Shown here: positions 1 to 8,929 of the stretch, piece by piece | Numbering within the stretch: the stretch's first letter is position 1 | How the letters are laid out: each line of letters begins with the position of its first letter | Source of the DNA: Massilia polaris | Lineage (GTDB): Bacteria > Pseudomonadota > Gammaproteobacteria > Burkholderiales > Burkholderiaceae_D | Direction: 5' to 3' | Assembly: GCF_012927275.1 (NCBI RefSeq) | Contig: NZ_JABBGG010000013.1 | Location: forward strand, 1 to 64,000 | DNA: 64,000 nt | Program-made: the position numbers and the translations under genes | Notes under the pieces: model-generated | What the model was told of the DNA's origin: nothing | The model's database searches: none | What the model saw: only the letters and a program-made list of their open reading frames with translations

Positions 1-82
1 GGGCGACCAAATTGTAGCCGGCGGTGCCGGACAAATACTGCTGGACGACAGCGAGCTTAAATTGTTCGGTGTACTTCGACAT
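1..82 (-). CDS. IS3-family transposase OrfA, N-terminal part (cut by window start)
   Basis: The reverse strand starts with ATG at 82 and reads MSKYTEQFKLAVVQQYL, then continues off the window edge. This matches the start of IS3-family OrfA proteins, whose helix-turn-helix domain binds the element's ends. The family normally makes the full transposase by a programmed frameshift between OrfA and OrfB; OrfB would lie to the left and is not visible. Only 27 codons are present, so intactness cannot be judged. Confidence 0.8.
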   Translation of the reverse strand, partial: MSKYTEQFKLAVVQQYLSGTAGYNLVA

Positions 83-88
83 GAAAAA

Positions 89-117
89 CCCCAAAAGTTG
101 GTGTCCAACTTTTGGGG
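89..117. repeat. Perfect 13-bp inverted repeat at the IS terminus
   Basis: CCCCAAAAGTTGG (89-101) and its exact complement (105-117) are separated by TGT. The arm is part of the IS terminal repeat, duplicated in inverted orientation just upstream of the transposase start. The hairpin could block read-through transcription into the transposase or be a double binding site for it; both are inferences. Confidence 0.7.
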
Positions 118-166
118 TTCAGTTCAAACCAGCGAGGCATTTTTGCATGCGTCTTGCTAAAGCGTA

Positions 167-736
167 TTAAGCCTTGGCGGTAGCGCGTGCCGTAACTTTA
201 TCAGCAGCTTGCGTGAACTGGTTTACAGCCGAATTGACGTTGGTCTCGATGACCTGAGCGGCCTGCTTTGCGGTCTTGGTGAACTGCTCGTAACCAGCGT
301 TGGCATTGTTGATGCCTGCCTTGAACGCAGCAACTGCGTTTTCGGTGCCGGCCGGGGCATTGCGCGATACTTCGTCAACCAGCGACATAACCTTGCGGCC
401 GTTCTCGGCGATCTGCTCTTCAGCTGCGCGGCTGAATTCTTGCTGGGTGCCCGCAGCGATGGCGGCTACCTGGCGGCCATACGACAGTGCTTTTTCAGCG
501 GTCGGCTGGGCCTGGGCTGCGCTCAGGGTGAAGAACTCTTGCGGGTTCTTGGCGCCCAACAGCTGCTTGGCGGTCTGGGTCGACTCTTCCAGCGTTGCCT
601 TGGCAGCGGTAATGTTCAGTTCGACCAGCTTTTCCACGCCTTCGAATGCTTTCGAGGTTAGCGACGAGAAGATCGCGAACTGTGCGTCGAGGTTGGCTTT
701 GGTGGCGTTCGAAAATTGTTCAGGGAATGCAAACAT
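167..736 (-). CDS. phaP: Phasin family protein (PHA granule surface)
   Basis: This 189-residue protein begins [20 protein letters not shown] and has the amphipathic, Ala/Glu/Lys-rich helical character of the Phasin_2 family. Conserved blocks are a VEKLVELN segment near residue 35 and a [11 protein letters not shown] segment near residue 60. Phasins coat cytoplasmic polyhydroxyalkanoate granules and control their size and number. There is no signal peptide. A GGAG ribosome site lies just upstream of the ATG at 736. The gene stands alone, next to an IS end, and no other PHA genes are in the window. Confidence 0.9.
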   Translation of the reverse strand: MFAFPEQFSNATKANLDAQFAIFSSLTSKAFEGVEKLVELNITAAKATLEESTQTAKQLLGAKNPQEFFTLSAAQAQPTAEKALSYGRQVAAIAAGTQQEFSRAAEEQIAENGRKVMSLVDEVSRNAPAGTENAVAAFKAGINNANAGYEQFTKTAKQAAQVIETNVNSAVNQFTQAADKVTARATAKA

Positions 737-1084
737 ATAATTTCTCCAGATGTGTTGAAACCGTTTTATTGATCAATTGTTGCAAACTACCGGTGAAACA
801 GGGAATCTCGATACCTTGGCCGTTGTGCGGCGCAACAAGGTCCTATTTTAATGAAATTGAACCTGAAGTCAAGCGTTCATTGTGCGCCGCACCATTTTTA
901 TTGCTTTCCCTTTCCGTACGTCATTTCTTTGACGCATTTTTATGCGAATCGGCTAGATTCTCATAGGGGGAAATGCTCTCGCGCAACGTTTGGCGCCAGC
1001 ACATGCTAGACTGATTTTTTTCCGCGCTATCGACCACTTTCCGCGCACCGCAACGCCTACCCGCGCTCCGGCGCGTATTGATCC
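737..1084. other. Intergenic region between divergent phasin and DMT exporter genes
   Basis: About 350 bp with no credible gene. It must hold the promoters of both divergent genes. The half next to the phasin is AT-richer than the surroundings, but no clear -35/-10 pair could be assigned. Confidence 0.5.
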
Positions 1085-1999
1085 ATGTCAAACAGTCCTG
1101 CAGAAAATGTTGCGTCGCGCCACCCTGACTCCTGGCTTGCCCCGATTCCGATTTTCTTTGTCTTCCTGTGGAGCACCGGTTTTATCGTCGCGAAGTTCGG
1201 GCTGCCGTATGCGCCCCCGCTGACCTTCATCCTGTTGCGTTGCGGACTGGTGCTGGTGGCGCTGCTGCCATGGGTCGTGATTGCCAGGGCGCCGTGGCCC
1301 AGGGGGAATATCCTTCACCTGGCGGTCGCCGGCCTGTTGCTGCAAGCGGGATACATTGGCGGGGTGTGGTCCGCCATCAAGATTGAGATGCCTGCCGGCG
1401 TATGCGCGTTGATTGTCGGCATGCAGCCGATTCTGACCGCCGCAGCCGCGCCGCTGATCGGCGAGACCGTGCGCCGCCGGCAGTGGTTCGGGCTGATGCT
1501 CGGCCTGGCTGGCGTCGGTCTTGTGGTGTATTCGAAGATCAACCTGTCGGGCCTGTCCCCACTGGCTATTGGCTACTGCCTGTTTGCACTGGCAAGTATT
1601 ACGGCAGGGACAATGTACCAGCGCCGTTTCTGCCCGAGTTTCGACCTGCGTACCGGCACCGCTGTCCAGTTCGCCGCTGCCTTCGCGGTCATGTTGCCGC
1701 TGGCAGTGGTGTTTGAGGACCTCGATCCCGGTCTTGCCACAGTAAAATGGACCCCTGAGTTCATCGCCGCATTGCTGTGGTCCGGGTTGGCGCTCTCGAT
1801 TGGCGCGATCTTCCTGCTCTTCAAGCTGATCAGGCGCAGCGAGGCCACCGCGGTCACCAGCCTGCTGTACCTGACGCCGCCGACCACGGCCATCATGGCG
1901 TGGCTCGCGTTCGGTGAATCGTTGAGCCTGGCGGGCGTGGCCGGTATGCTGGTCGCCGTCGCGGGTGTCGCATTGGTTGTCAAAAAACAGGAGAAGTAA
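1085..1999 (+). CDS. DMT-superfamily (EamA) inner-membrane transporter
   Basis: The 304-residue protein has about ten hydrophobic segments arranged as two EamA repeats, the first opening with WSTGFIVAKFGLP near residue 30 and the second near residue 165. EamA transporters usually export amino acids or other small metabolites; the substrate cannot be read from sequence. Its TAA stop shares one base with the start of the nitroreductase gene, so the two are translationally coupled. No strong ribosome site precedes the chosen ATG. Confidence 0.88.
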   Translation: MSNSPAENVASRHPDSWLAPIPIFFVFLWSTGFIVAKFGLPYAPPLTFILLRCGLVLVALLPWVVIARAPWPRGNILHLAVAGLLLQAGYIGGVWSAIKIEMPAGVCALIVGMQPILTAAAAPLIGETVRRRQWFGLMLGLAGVGLVVYSKINLSGLSPLAIGYCLFALASITAGTMYQRRFCPSFDLRTGTAVQFAAAFAVMLPLAVVFEDLDPGLATVKWTPEFIAALLWSGLALSIGAIFLLFKLIRRSEATAVTSLLYLTPPTTAIMAWLAFGESLSLAGVAGMLVAVAGVALVVKKQEK

Positions 2000-2694
2000 T
2001 GATAGCAAGCCAGCAACAGGAAATTGTCGATGCCGCCATCACCTCGCGCCGGTCGATCCGCGCATTTCTGCCGACGCCGGTAGCACGCGAAGATATCGAG
2101 AAAATCCTGGACGTCGCATCGCGCGCCCCCTCCGGAAGCAACACCCAGCCGTGGAAGGTGTACGTGCTGACCGGGCAGGCGAAGGAGCGGCTTTCCGACG
2201 CGATCACGGCCGCTTATGCCGATCCGGCCCAGGCCCGCGAGCACACCGAGGAGTACGCGTATTACCCGCGCGAATGGGTGGCGCCGTATGTCGACCGCCG
2301 CCGCAAGGTGGGATGGGACCTGTACGCGCTGCTCGGCCTGACGCGGGAAAACAAGGCGGGAATGGCGGCCCAGCACGCGCGCAACTACCGATTTTTTGAC
2401 GCGCCCGCCGGTCTTATCTTTACGATCGACCGGATCATGGACCAGGGCTCGTGGCTGGACTACGGCATGTTCTTGCAGAGCATCATGGTTGCAGCGCGCG
2501 GACGCGGACTCGACACCTGCCCGCAGGCGGCATTTACGCAGTTCCACCGCATTATCGAACAGCAGCTTAGCCTGCCGGGCAATGAGATGCTGGTGTGCGG
2601 AATGGCGCTCGGTTACGCCGACAGGAGCAAGATTGAAAATTCACTCATCACCGAGCGCGACCCTGTCCCGGGCTTCGTCCGGTTTTTGGAATAA
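1999..2694 (+). CDS. Nitroreductase family protein (FMN-dependent)
   Basis: The 231-residue protein shows the FMN-binding SRRSIRAFLPTPV motif at residues 17-29 and the APSGSNTQPWKVYVLTG block near residue 40, both standard for NfsB/PnbA-type nitroreductases. A second conserved segment (CPQAAFTQFH) lies near residue 175. Such flavoenzymes reduce nitro compounds or quinones with NAD(P)H in the cytoplasm. The start overlaps the previous stop by one base, which suggests co-expression with the exporter. The real substrate is unknown. Confidence 0.9.
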   Translation: MIASQQQEIVDAAITSRRSIRAFLPTPVAREDIEKILDVASRAPSGSNTQPWKVYVLTGQAKERLSDAITAAYADPAQAREHTEEYAYYPREWVAPYVDRRRKVGWDLYALLGLTRENKAGMAAQHARNYRFFDAPAGLIFTIDRIMDQGSWLDYGMFLQSIMVAARGRGLDTCPQAAFTQFHRIIEQQLSLPGNEMLVCGMALGYADRSKIENSLITERDPVPGFVRFLE

Positions 2695-2781
2695 GCGCGT
2701 ATACTGGTGAAGCAGAAGAGATTATTTGTTGCGCGCGGGCCTTGCACTGTTGCACGAGGGTTTCTTTGAATGTTAAGTTGC

Positions 2782-2809
2782 TTGTGATCGCTGAGTGCTT
2801 TGCTACACT
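2782..2809 (+). promoter_or_regulatory. Probable sigma-70 promoter of the PBP7-like gene
   Basis: TTGTGA (2782-2787) and TACACT (2804-2809) are separated by 16 bp, about 40 bp upstream of the start codon at 2850. The match is moderate and no start site is mapped. Confidence 0.45.
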
Positions 2810-2849
2810 GCAACGAGAAGTAAATCCGTAGCGTCAGAGGAATTTCCAG

Positions 2850-3923
2850 ATGTTCAAGTTAGCGTTGAGTGCTCTTATCTCCTTGTTGTTTGCCATGACC
2901 CCTGCAGAGGCGGCCAAGGTCGAGCAGCGCGGCAGCTCGGCGACAGTCAAGAAGCAGGTTGTTAAAAAGAGCACGGCGAAAAAGCCGCGCTACAAGCGCC
3001 GCGAAGCCGCCGCCAACCGTGTCACGGTCACCACGCGCGACAAGTCGGTCCGCCGCGTCATCACCGTGCGCGGCAAGCGCAAAGTGGTATACCAGCGCCT
3101 GACCGCGGCAGCGCAGGTCGTCCGTTCGATCACGGCGGGCGACAAGGCCGGCCTCAACCTGACCCGCGATCCGCTCGACCTGGCTTCCAGCGTCGCGCTG
3201 GTGCTGGACCAGACCAATTCCGAAGTCCTGTTTGAAAAAAACGCCGGCGTGGCCTTGCCGATCGCATCGATCACCAAGCTGATGACCGGCCTGGTCGTCG
3301 TCGAGGCGCAACAGGACATGGACGAAATGCTCACCGTGTCGGACGACGACGTCGACCGCGAAAAATTCACGACCTCGCGCCTGCGCGTCGGCTCGCGCCT
3401 GAGCCGCCGCGAAATGCTGCACATCGCGCTGATGAGTTCAGAGAATCGCGCTGCAGCCGCACTGGGCCGTAATTATCCGGGCGGCATCCAGGGATTTGTT
3501 GCGGCGATGAACGCGAAAGCGCATGAACTGGGCATGAGCGACACCCGCTACGTCGATTCCAGCGGCCTGTCGAGCCGCAACGTGGCCAGCGCACGCGACC
3601 TTGCCAAGCTGGTCATGGCGGCGCACCAGCAGCCGCTGCTGCGCGAGTTCTCCACCGATCCGGGTTCCGCCGTAGCCGCCAATGGCCGGCTGGTTCAGTA
3701 CCGCAATACCAACTACCTGGTGTCGCTGCCGGACTGGGATATCGGCCTGCAGAAGACCGGCTTCATCAACGAAGCAGGACGTTGCCTGGTGATGCAGACG
3801 ATCATCCAGGGGCGCGCTGTGATCATGGTGTTCCTCGATTCCAAGGGCAAACAGTCGCGAACGGCGGACGCCGGCCGCATGCGGCGCTGGCTCGAGGCAC
3901 TCAAGCCGCCTGGCTTGTCGTAG
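2850..3923 (+). CDS. pbpG: D-alanyl-D-alanine endopeptidase (PBP7-like, peptidase S11)
   Basis: This 357-residue periplasmic protein has a signal peptide ending near residue 21 and then an unusually Lys/Arg-rich linker (about residues 28-85). The S11 domain follows, with all three active-site motifs: SITK with S140/K143, SEN at 197-199 and KTG at 302-304. The family cleaves D-Ala-meso-DAP cross-links in peptidoglycan during wall remodelling. There is no C-terminal amphipathic anchor like those of PBP5/6, which favours PBP7 over DacA. The gene has its own promoter and stands alone. Confidence 0.92.
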   Translation: MFKLALSALISLLFAMTPAEAAKVEQRGSSATVKKQVVKKSTAKKPRYKRREAAANRVTVTTRDKSVRRVITVRGKRKVVYQRLTAAAQVVRSITAGDKAGLNLTRDPLDLASSVALVLDQTNSEVLFEKNAGVALPIASITKLMTGLVVVEAQQDMDEMLTVSDDDVDREKFTTSRLRVGSRLSRREMLHIALMSSENRAAAALGRNYPGGIQGFVAAMNAKAHELGMSDTRYVDSSGLSSRNVASARDLAKLVMAAHQQPLLREFSTDPGSAVAANGRLVQYRNTNYLVSLPDWDIGLQKTGFINEAGRCLVMQTIIQGRAVIMVFLDSKGKQSRTADAGRMRRWLEALKPPGLS

Positions 3924-4104
3924 GCGGCGGCCGCACGGTTTCACGCTGACCGGCCGCCTGTACCGGCACATCCGAGCGCGTCAGCTTGTCGCGCATCACC
4001 ACAAGGTTTCACTCGTCATCATCCCCGCGTTGGCGGCAGCGCTGCCGGCGCTTGCCAGGCGTCCTGATGAGCGACAGGCAAAGCGATATTGCCTGGACGG
4101 CGCG

Positions 4105-4884
4105 CTAGCGCACTGGCGAATATCCGAGGGTCGCGGAAATCTTGGCTGCCGTGGTCACCAGGTCTTCCAGCCACTCTTCCTGCAAGCGGTCGGCTGGCGC
4201 GGAAATCGACAGGCCGGCGACCAGTTTGCCCGAGTCATCATGAATGCCGGCTGCCATGCAGCGCACACCCAGTTCCAGCTCTTCATTATCGCGCGCGTAG
4301 CCGCGCGCCCGCACCAGGCTCAGCTCGCGCTCGAGCTTGGACAAGTCGGTGATCGAATTCTTGTTGTGTCCGGCGAGACCAGTTCGCGTCGCGTAGGCGC
4401 GGATGGCTTTCGGATCATCCACGGAGAGGAACAGCTTGCCGGTCGAGGTCAGGTGCAGCGGACCGCGTCCACCGATCGCGCGCACCACCTGCATGCCGGA
4501 GCGTTCCGAGAACGCACGGTCGATATACACGATCTCATCGCCTTGCCGAACCGAAAGATTAATCGTCTGCTGAGTCTTCTTGTGCAGTGCGCGCATGAAG
4601 TCCAGGGCCGCCTCCCGCACCGACAGGCGGCTCTTGACCACGTTGCCCAGTTCCAGCAGGCGCATGCCGAGGCGATACGTGCCAGGCTCGACCCGGTCCA
4701 CAAAGCGGGTAACCACCATGTCGTTCAGGATCCGGTGCGCCGTCGAGGGGTGCAGCCCGGATACCTTCGACAATTCCTTCAGGCTGACCGGGTCCGCGTA
4801 CGTGGCGAGCGCATCAAGCAGGGCGACCATCCGTTCGATCACCTGGATCGACGTCTTCGCGGGTTCGACAGTTTCCATTTTCAT
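4105..4884 (-). CDS. IclR family transcriptional regulator
   Basis: The 259-residue protein has a winged helix-turn-helix at about residues 15-75 (SLKELSKVSGLHPSTAHRIL is the recognition region). An IclR effector domain fills the rest, ending with the typical ISAPADRL segment near residue 225. IclR proteins bind operator DNA and respond to small aromatic or short-chain acids. No catabolic operon sits beside it, so its target cannot be inferred. It diverges from dgkA across about 150 bp, and an imperfect palindrome at 4906-4925 is a possible self-regulatory site. Confidence 0.92.
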   Translation of the reverse strand: MKMETVEPAKTSIQVIERMVALLDALATYADPVSLKELSKVSGLHPSTAHRILNDMVVTRFVDRVEPGTYRLGMRLLELGNVVKSRLSVREAALDFMRALHKKTQQTINLSVRQGDEIVYIDRAFSERSGMQVVRAIGGRGPLHLTSTGKLFLSVDDPKAIRAYATRTGLAGHNKNSITDLSKLERELSLVRARGYARDNEELELGVRCMAAGIHDDSGKLVAGLSISAPADRLQEEWLEDLVTTAAKISATLGYSPVR

Positions 4885-4905
4885 GATGTGGTTGGTGCGC
4901 TGCAG

Positions 4906-4925
4906 TATAAGTAGAATACTTTATA
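4906..4925. promoter_or_regulatory. Imperfect palindrome upstream of the IclR gene, possible operator
   Basis: TATAAGTA and TACTTTATA face each other around GAA, 22 to 41 bp upstream of the regulator's start codon; one arm has an extra T. Autoregulation from such a position is common for IclR proteins. Binding here is inference. Confidence 0.35.
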
Positions 4926-5035
4926 CCATAATGTGAAAAGAACTGACAATCGCCCTCGACCATCGCATGCTGAAACCTCGTACAATTTCGCGGCGCGGGG
5001 CATAATGGCGCCCTAACATGCACATTTGAAAACCC

Positions 5036-5425
5036 ATGGAACAACAACCTGTCAGCGAATTCAAAAGTAAGGGCGGATTCAAGCGCATCATTGGCGCCTT
5101 CGTCAACTCGATCGATGGCTTCCAGGCGGCGTGGCGCCATGAACACGCGTTCCGTCAGGAACTGATTGTCGTGTTGATCGCGACTGTTGTGGCGCTGCTT
5201 CTGCCTGTGTCGGCCTTCCAGAAAGTGTTCCTGATCTCGGTCCTGTTGCTGGTCCTCCTGGTCGAGATCATCAATTCGGCGATCGAGGCCGTGGTCGACC
5301 GCATCTCGCTCGAACACCATCCCCTGTCCAAGCGCGCCAAGGACTTGGGCAGCGCCGCCGTGGCGCTGTCGATCATGATTGCAGCGCTTGCCTGGATCGT
5401 CGTTCTGTCGAATCGTTATTACTAA
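5036..5425 (+). CDS. dgkA: Diacylglycerol kinase
   Basis: A 129-residue integral membrane protein with the DgkA signature EIINSAIEAVVDRIS near residue 80, followed by KRAKDLGSAAV. Three hydrophobic segments fit the small homotrimeric enzyme. It phosphorylates diacylglycerol released by periplasmic glucan or LPS modification, returning it to phosphatidate in the inner membrane. The N-terminus is slightly longer than in E. coli DgkA. It is transcribed divergently from the IclR gene. Confidence 0.95.
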   Translation: MEQQPVSEFKSKGGFKRIIGAFVNSIDGFQAAWRHEHAFRQELIVVLIATVVALLLPVSAFQKVFLISVLLLVLLVEIINSAIEAVVDRISLEHHPLSKRAKDLGSAAVALSIMIAALAWIVVLSNRYY

Positions 5426-5526
5426 ATAACTACATAGTTAGTCCAAGATTGTCGATCTGGCGCACAATATGAGAGTGCAATTTTTGCCATGATCAAGGGC
5501 TTCTTTAACTTTCTATGGAGATGACG

Positions 5527-6165
5527 ATGACATTACGCTTGGGCGACACCGCGCCGGACTTTGAGCAGGACTCTTCAATCGGCAGCATCCGTTTCCATGA
5601 GTGGGCGGGCGATGCGTGGGTAGTGCTGTTTTCGCACCCGGCTGACTTCACGCCAGTCTGCACGACCGAGCTTGGCCTCACCGCCAAGCTCAAGCCAGAG
5701 TTCGACAAGCGCAACGTGAAGGCGATCGCGCTGTCGGTCGACCCGGCTGACGCGCACAAAACCTGGATCAAGGATATTGAAGAGACGCAAAAGACGGTGG
5801 TCGGCTTCCCGATTGTCGCCGACAGCGACCGCAAGGTATCGACCTTGTACGACATGATCCACCCGGAAGTGTCCGCCACGGCAACGGTGCGTTCGCTGTT
5901 CGTGATCGATCCGAACAAAAAAATTCGTCTCACCATCACCTATCCGATGAGTACCGGCCGCAATTTCGATGAAGTGCTGCGCGTGATCGACGCGCTTCAG
6001 TTGACCGATGGCTACACCGTGGCCACGCCCGGCAACTGGAAGGATGGCGATGACGTGATCATTCCGCTGACCGTGCAGGATCCGGATGTCATCAAGCAGA
6101 AGTATCCGAAAGGGTTCAGGGCTGAAAAGCCGTACCTGCGCCTGACGCCGCAGCCGAACAAGTAA
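5527..6165 (+). CDS. 1-Cys peroxiredoxin (Prx6/AhpC-TSA family)
   Basis: The 212-residue protein carries the peroxidatic motif HPADFTPVCTTE with C45. No second conserved cysteine stands at the 2-Cys resolving position, so it fits the Prx6 subfamily. The C-terminal extension ending in KPYLRLTPQP is also typical. It reduces hydrogen peroxide and alkyl hydroperoxides in the cytoplasm. Two earlier in-frame ATGs exist at 5515 and 5521. I chose 5527 because GGAG (5517-5520) is six bases upstream and homologues begin M-x-LRLGD. Confidence 0.93.
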   Translation: MTLRLGDTAPDFEQDSSIGSIRFHEWAGDAWVVLFSHPADFTPVCTTELGLTAKLKPEFDKRNVKAIALSVDPADAHKTWIKDIEETQKTVVGFPIVADSDRKVSTLYDMIHPEVSATATVRSLFVIDPNKKIRLTITYPMSTGRNFDEVLRVIDALQLTDGYTVATPGNWKDGDDVIIPLTVQDPDVIKQKYPKGFRAEKPYLRLTPQPNK

Positions 6166-6282
6166 GGAGCGCTTTGGGGGCAGTCAGGCCAATTCCCCCG
6201 AAACCGCATAAGCAAATGAGGAAGCTGTTGTTTGGTTTACAGCTGAGCCCCTTTACCCTAGGAGTCACTTTGGGGGTTCTTC

Positions 6283-7056
6283 ATGTTGCTGACATACATA
6301 GTTTCGGGTTTTGCGGTCGGCCTGCTGGTCGGGATGACCGGTGTCGGCGGCGGCTCCTTGATGACCCCGCTCCTCACACTGGTGTTCGGCGTGCCGCCTT
6401 CGGTTGCCGTCGGCACCGACCTGGCCTTCGCGTCCATCACCAAGACCGCCGGCACCGTCACCCATCGCCTGCGCGGAACCGTGCACTGGGACATCGTCAA
6501 GCTGCTGTGCATCGGCGCCTTGCCGGCGGCCGTGCTCGCCACGCTCGCACTCAAGCATTTCGGCACGCTCGACGCTGAGATCGGCCAGCTGATCCGCTAT
6601 TCGATCGCCGGCTCGGTGCTGCTGACCGTGGTCGCGCTGCTGTTCAAGGGAAAAATGCTGGCCTGGATTAACGCCAGGCCGGAACGCCAGCTGCAGGGCA
6701 GGGCGCTGGCGTCCGCCACAATCATCTCGGGCGCCGTCCTCGGCACGCTGGTCACCATTTCCTCCATCGGCGCCGGCGCCATCGGTGCGACGCTGCTGGT
6801 GATGCTGTACCCACGCCTCAGTTCCGCCGAAGTGGCGGGCACCGACATCGCCTACGCCGTGCCGCTGACCGCGATCGCCGCACTCGGCCACTGGTGGCTG
6901 GGCTCGATCAACTGGGAGCTGCTCGCCCTGCTGCTGATCGGCTCGCTGCCCGGCATCACGCTCGGCTCGTGGGTGGCACGCGCCGTACCTGAGCGTTTCC
7001 TGCGCGGCCTGCTCGCGATGACGCTGACCGGCGTCGCCGCCAAGCTGATCTACTAA
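6283..7056 (+). CDS. TauE/SafE family sulfur-compound permease
   Basis: The 257-residue membrane protein opens with the family signature GFAVGLLVGMTGVGGGSLMTP and repeats a related motif (SSIGAGAIGATLL) near residue 165, giving about eight helices in two halves. TauE/SafE proteins move sulfite, sulfonates or other sulfur anions. It lies about 105 bp upstream of cysTWA on the same strand, which points to sulfate or sulfite handling. Substrate and direction are not determined by sequence. Confidence 0.88.
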   Translation: MLLTYIVSGFAVGLLVGMTGVGGGSLMTPLLTLVFGVPPSVAVGTDLAFASITKTAGTVTHRLRGTVHWDIVKLLCIGALPAAVLATLALKHFGTLDAEIGQLIRYSIAGSVLLTVVALLFKGKMLAWINARPERQLQGRALASATIISGAVLGTLVTISSIGAGAIGATLLVMLYPRLSSAEVAGTDIAYAVPLTAIAALGHWWLGSINWELLALLLIGSLPGITLGSWVARAVPERFLRGLLAMTLTGVAAKLIY

Positions 7057-7068
7057 GGCTAAGACACG

Positions 7069-7091
7069 AATCGTCTATGCAAATGACGATT
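7069..7091. promoter_or_regulatory. Inverted repeat upstream of cysT, possible operator
   Basis: AATCGTC (7069-7075) and GACGATT (7085-7091) are separated by nine bases, in the 106-bp gap before cysT. A CysB-type regulator would be expected to act there, but I cannot match this repeat to a CysB consensus. Confidence 0.3.
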
Positions 7092-7162
7092 ACTTCGTTT
7101 GTATTCTGATCACTGCATGAGACGATTGTTCCTTATCTGCAATATGTGAGCAAGGGGATGCA

Positions 7163-8014
7163 ATGCCCGTAACGATTACTACGCCGCGCGCCGCGCCGTA
7201 CCGGGTCATGCCCGGTTTCGGGCTGACGCTCGGTTTCACCATCCTGTACCTCGCGCTGATCGTCCTGATCCCGCTGTCGGCGGTGTTCCTGAAAACCTTC
7301 ACCATGACGTGGGAGGCTTTCTGGAGCGCCGTGACCTCCGAGCGCGTGATGGCTTCCTACCGCCTGACCTTTGGCGCGTCCTTAATCGGCGCCTTCATCA
7401 ACGTCATCTTCGGCGGCATCGTCGCCTGGGTGCTGGTGCGCTACCGCTTTCCCGGCAAGCGCTTCATCGACGCGCTGGTCGACCTGCCGTTCGCGCTGCC
7501 GACCGCGGTGGCCGGCATCACGCTCACCGCGCTGTATTCGTCGAACGGCTGGATCGGCCAGTACCTCGAAAAAGTCGGCATCAAGGTCGCCTTTACGCCG
7601 CTAGGCGTCGTCGTCGCGCTGACCTTTATCGGCCTGCCTTTCGTCGTGCGCACGGTGCAGCCGGTGCTTGAGGAAGCCGAGCGCGAACTCGAGGAAGCCG
7701 CGGCCAGCCTTGGCGCCTCGTCGTTCCAGACCTTCGCGCGTGTGGTCTTCCCGACCATCATGCCGGCGCTGCTGACCGGGTTCGCCCTGGCCTTCGCACG
7801 CGCCACCGGCGAGTATGGCTCGGTGATTTTCATCGCCGGCAACCTGCCGATGGTCTCCGAGATCACCCCGCTGTTCATCATCACCAAGCTTGAACAGTAC
7901 GACTACACCGGCGCCACCGCCATCGCGGTCGTGATGCTGCTGGTGTCCTTCATCCTGCTCCTGTCGATCAACATGCTGCAGGCGTGGACGCGTAGAAGGG
8001 CAGGCAAGAAATGA
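7163..8014 (+). CDS. cysT: Sulfate/thiosulfate ABC transporter permease CysT
   Basis: The 283-residue protein has six predicted helices and the EAA loop [20 protein letters not shown] near residue 175 that contacts the ATPase. The [20 protein letters not shown] region near the C-terminus is characteristic of CysT (CysU). It forms the inner-membrane channel with CysW. AAGGGG lies five bases upstream of the ATG. Its stop overlaps the cysW start by four bases. No periplasmic sulfate-binding protein gene is adjacent, so Sbp or CysP must be encoded elsewhere. Confidence 0.96.
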   Translation: MPVTITTPRAAPYRVMPGFGLTLGFTILYLALIVLIPLSAVFLKTFTMTWEAFWSAVTSERVMASYRLTFGASLIGAFINVIFGGIVAWVLVRYRFPGKRFIDALVDLPFALPTAVAGITLTALYSSNGWIGQYLEKVGIKVAFTPLGVVVALTFIGLPFVVRTVQPVLEEAERELEEAAASLGASSFQTFARVVFPTIMPALLTGFALAFARATGEYGSVIFIAGNLPMVSEITPLFIITKLEQYDYTGATAIAVVMLLVSFILLLSINMLQAWTRRRAGKK

Positions 8015-8928
8015 GCGCCGTCATCCCTGATACCAAACCAGTCGTTGTTGCGCGCCGCGGCGAACTGCCGACGACTTCCAACGTGTTCGAGCCTGCGTGG
8101 GTTCGGATCACGCTGATCGCCATCGCGCTGACATTCCTCACGCTGTTCCTGTTCGTGCCGCTGGTCGCGGTGTTCGTGCAGGCGCTCGCCAAGGGCTGGG
8201 ACGCGTATGCCGCGGCCATCGTCGACCCGGACGCCATCTCGGCGATCAAGCTGACGCTGATTGCAGCCGCCATCTCGGTGCCGCTGAACCTCGTGTTCGG
8301 CGTGTGCGCAGCATGGTGCATCGCGAAGTTCGAATTCCGCGGCAAGAATGTGCTGCTTACGCTGATCGACCTGCCGTTCTCGGTGTCGCCGGTGATCGCG
8401 GGCCTGATCTATGTGCTGATGTTCGGCGCGGAGGGATGGTTCGGCGCCTGGCTAATGGAGAACGATATCAAGATCCTGTTTGCGGTGCCGGGCATCGTGC
8501 TGGCGACCGTGTTCATCACCTTCCCGTTCGTGGCGCGCGAACTGATCCCGCTGATGCAAGCGCAGGGCAACGAGGAAGAAGAAGCCGCGCTGGTGCTGGG
8601 CGCTTCGGGCTGGAGCACCTTCTGGCGCGTGACGCTGCCGAACATCAAATGGGGCCTGCTGTACGGCGTCATCCTGTGCAACGCGCGGGCGATGGGCGAG
8701 TTCGGCGCGGTGTCGGTGGTGTCGGGGCATATCCGCGGCGAGACCAACACCATGCCGCTGCACGTCGAGATCCTCTACAACGAATACAACTTTGCCGCGG
8801 CCTTCGCCGTCGCCTCGCTGCTGGCGCTGCTGGCGCTGGTGACCCTGGCGATCAAGGCCTTCGTCGAATGGCGCCTGCACGAATCGACGCCGACCGAAAC
8901 CGCAGCAGCACGCATCCTGGAGCACTGA
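8011..8928 (+). CDS. cysW: Sulfate ABC transporter permease CysW
   Basis: The 305-residue partner of CysT starts within an ATGA overlap with it. It carries its own EAA loop ([18 protein letters not shown] near residue 190) and the CysW-typical segment [19 protein letters not shown] near residue 230. Six helices are predicted. It pairs with CysT and the CysA dimer to import sulfate or thiosulfate. The next gene, cysA, begins one base after its stop. Confidence 0.96.
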   Translation: MSAVIPDTKPVVVARRGELPTTSNVFEPAWVRITLIAIALTFLTLFLFVPLVAVFVQALAKGWDAYAAAIVDPDAISAIKLTLIAAAISVPLNLVFGVCAAWCIAKFEFRGKNVLLTLIDLPFSVSPVIAGLIYVLMFGAEGWFGAWLMENDIKILFAVPGIVLATVFITFPFVARELIPLMQAQGNEEEEAALVLGASGWSTFWRVTLPNIKWGLLYGVILCNARAMGEFGAVSVVSGHIRGETNTMPLHVEILYNEYNFAAAFAVASLLALLALVTLAIKAFVEWRLHESTPTETAAARILEH

Positions 8929-8929
8929 A

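Larger units (their letters stand above)
1..126 (-). mobile_element. IS3-family insertion sequence, one terminus
   Basis: The OrfA start lies about 40 bp inside a terminus that reads TGAACTGAACCCC from 126 leftwards on the minus strand, the usual TG...CA end of IS3-type elements. Host DNA resumes around 127, and the phasin gene ends at 167. The other terminus and the target duplication are outside the window. The exact boundary could be 121 or 126, since both follow a CA dinucleotide. Confidence 0.65.
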
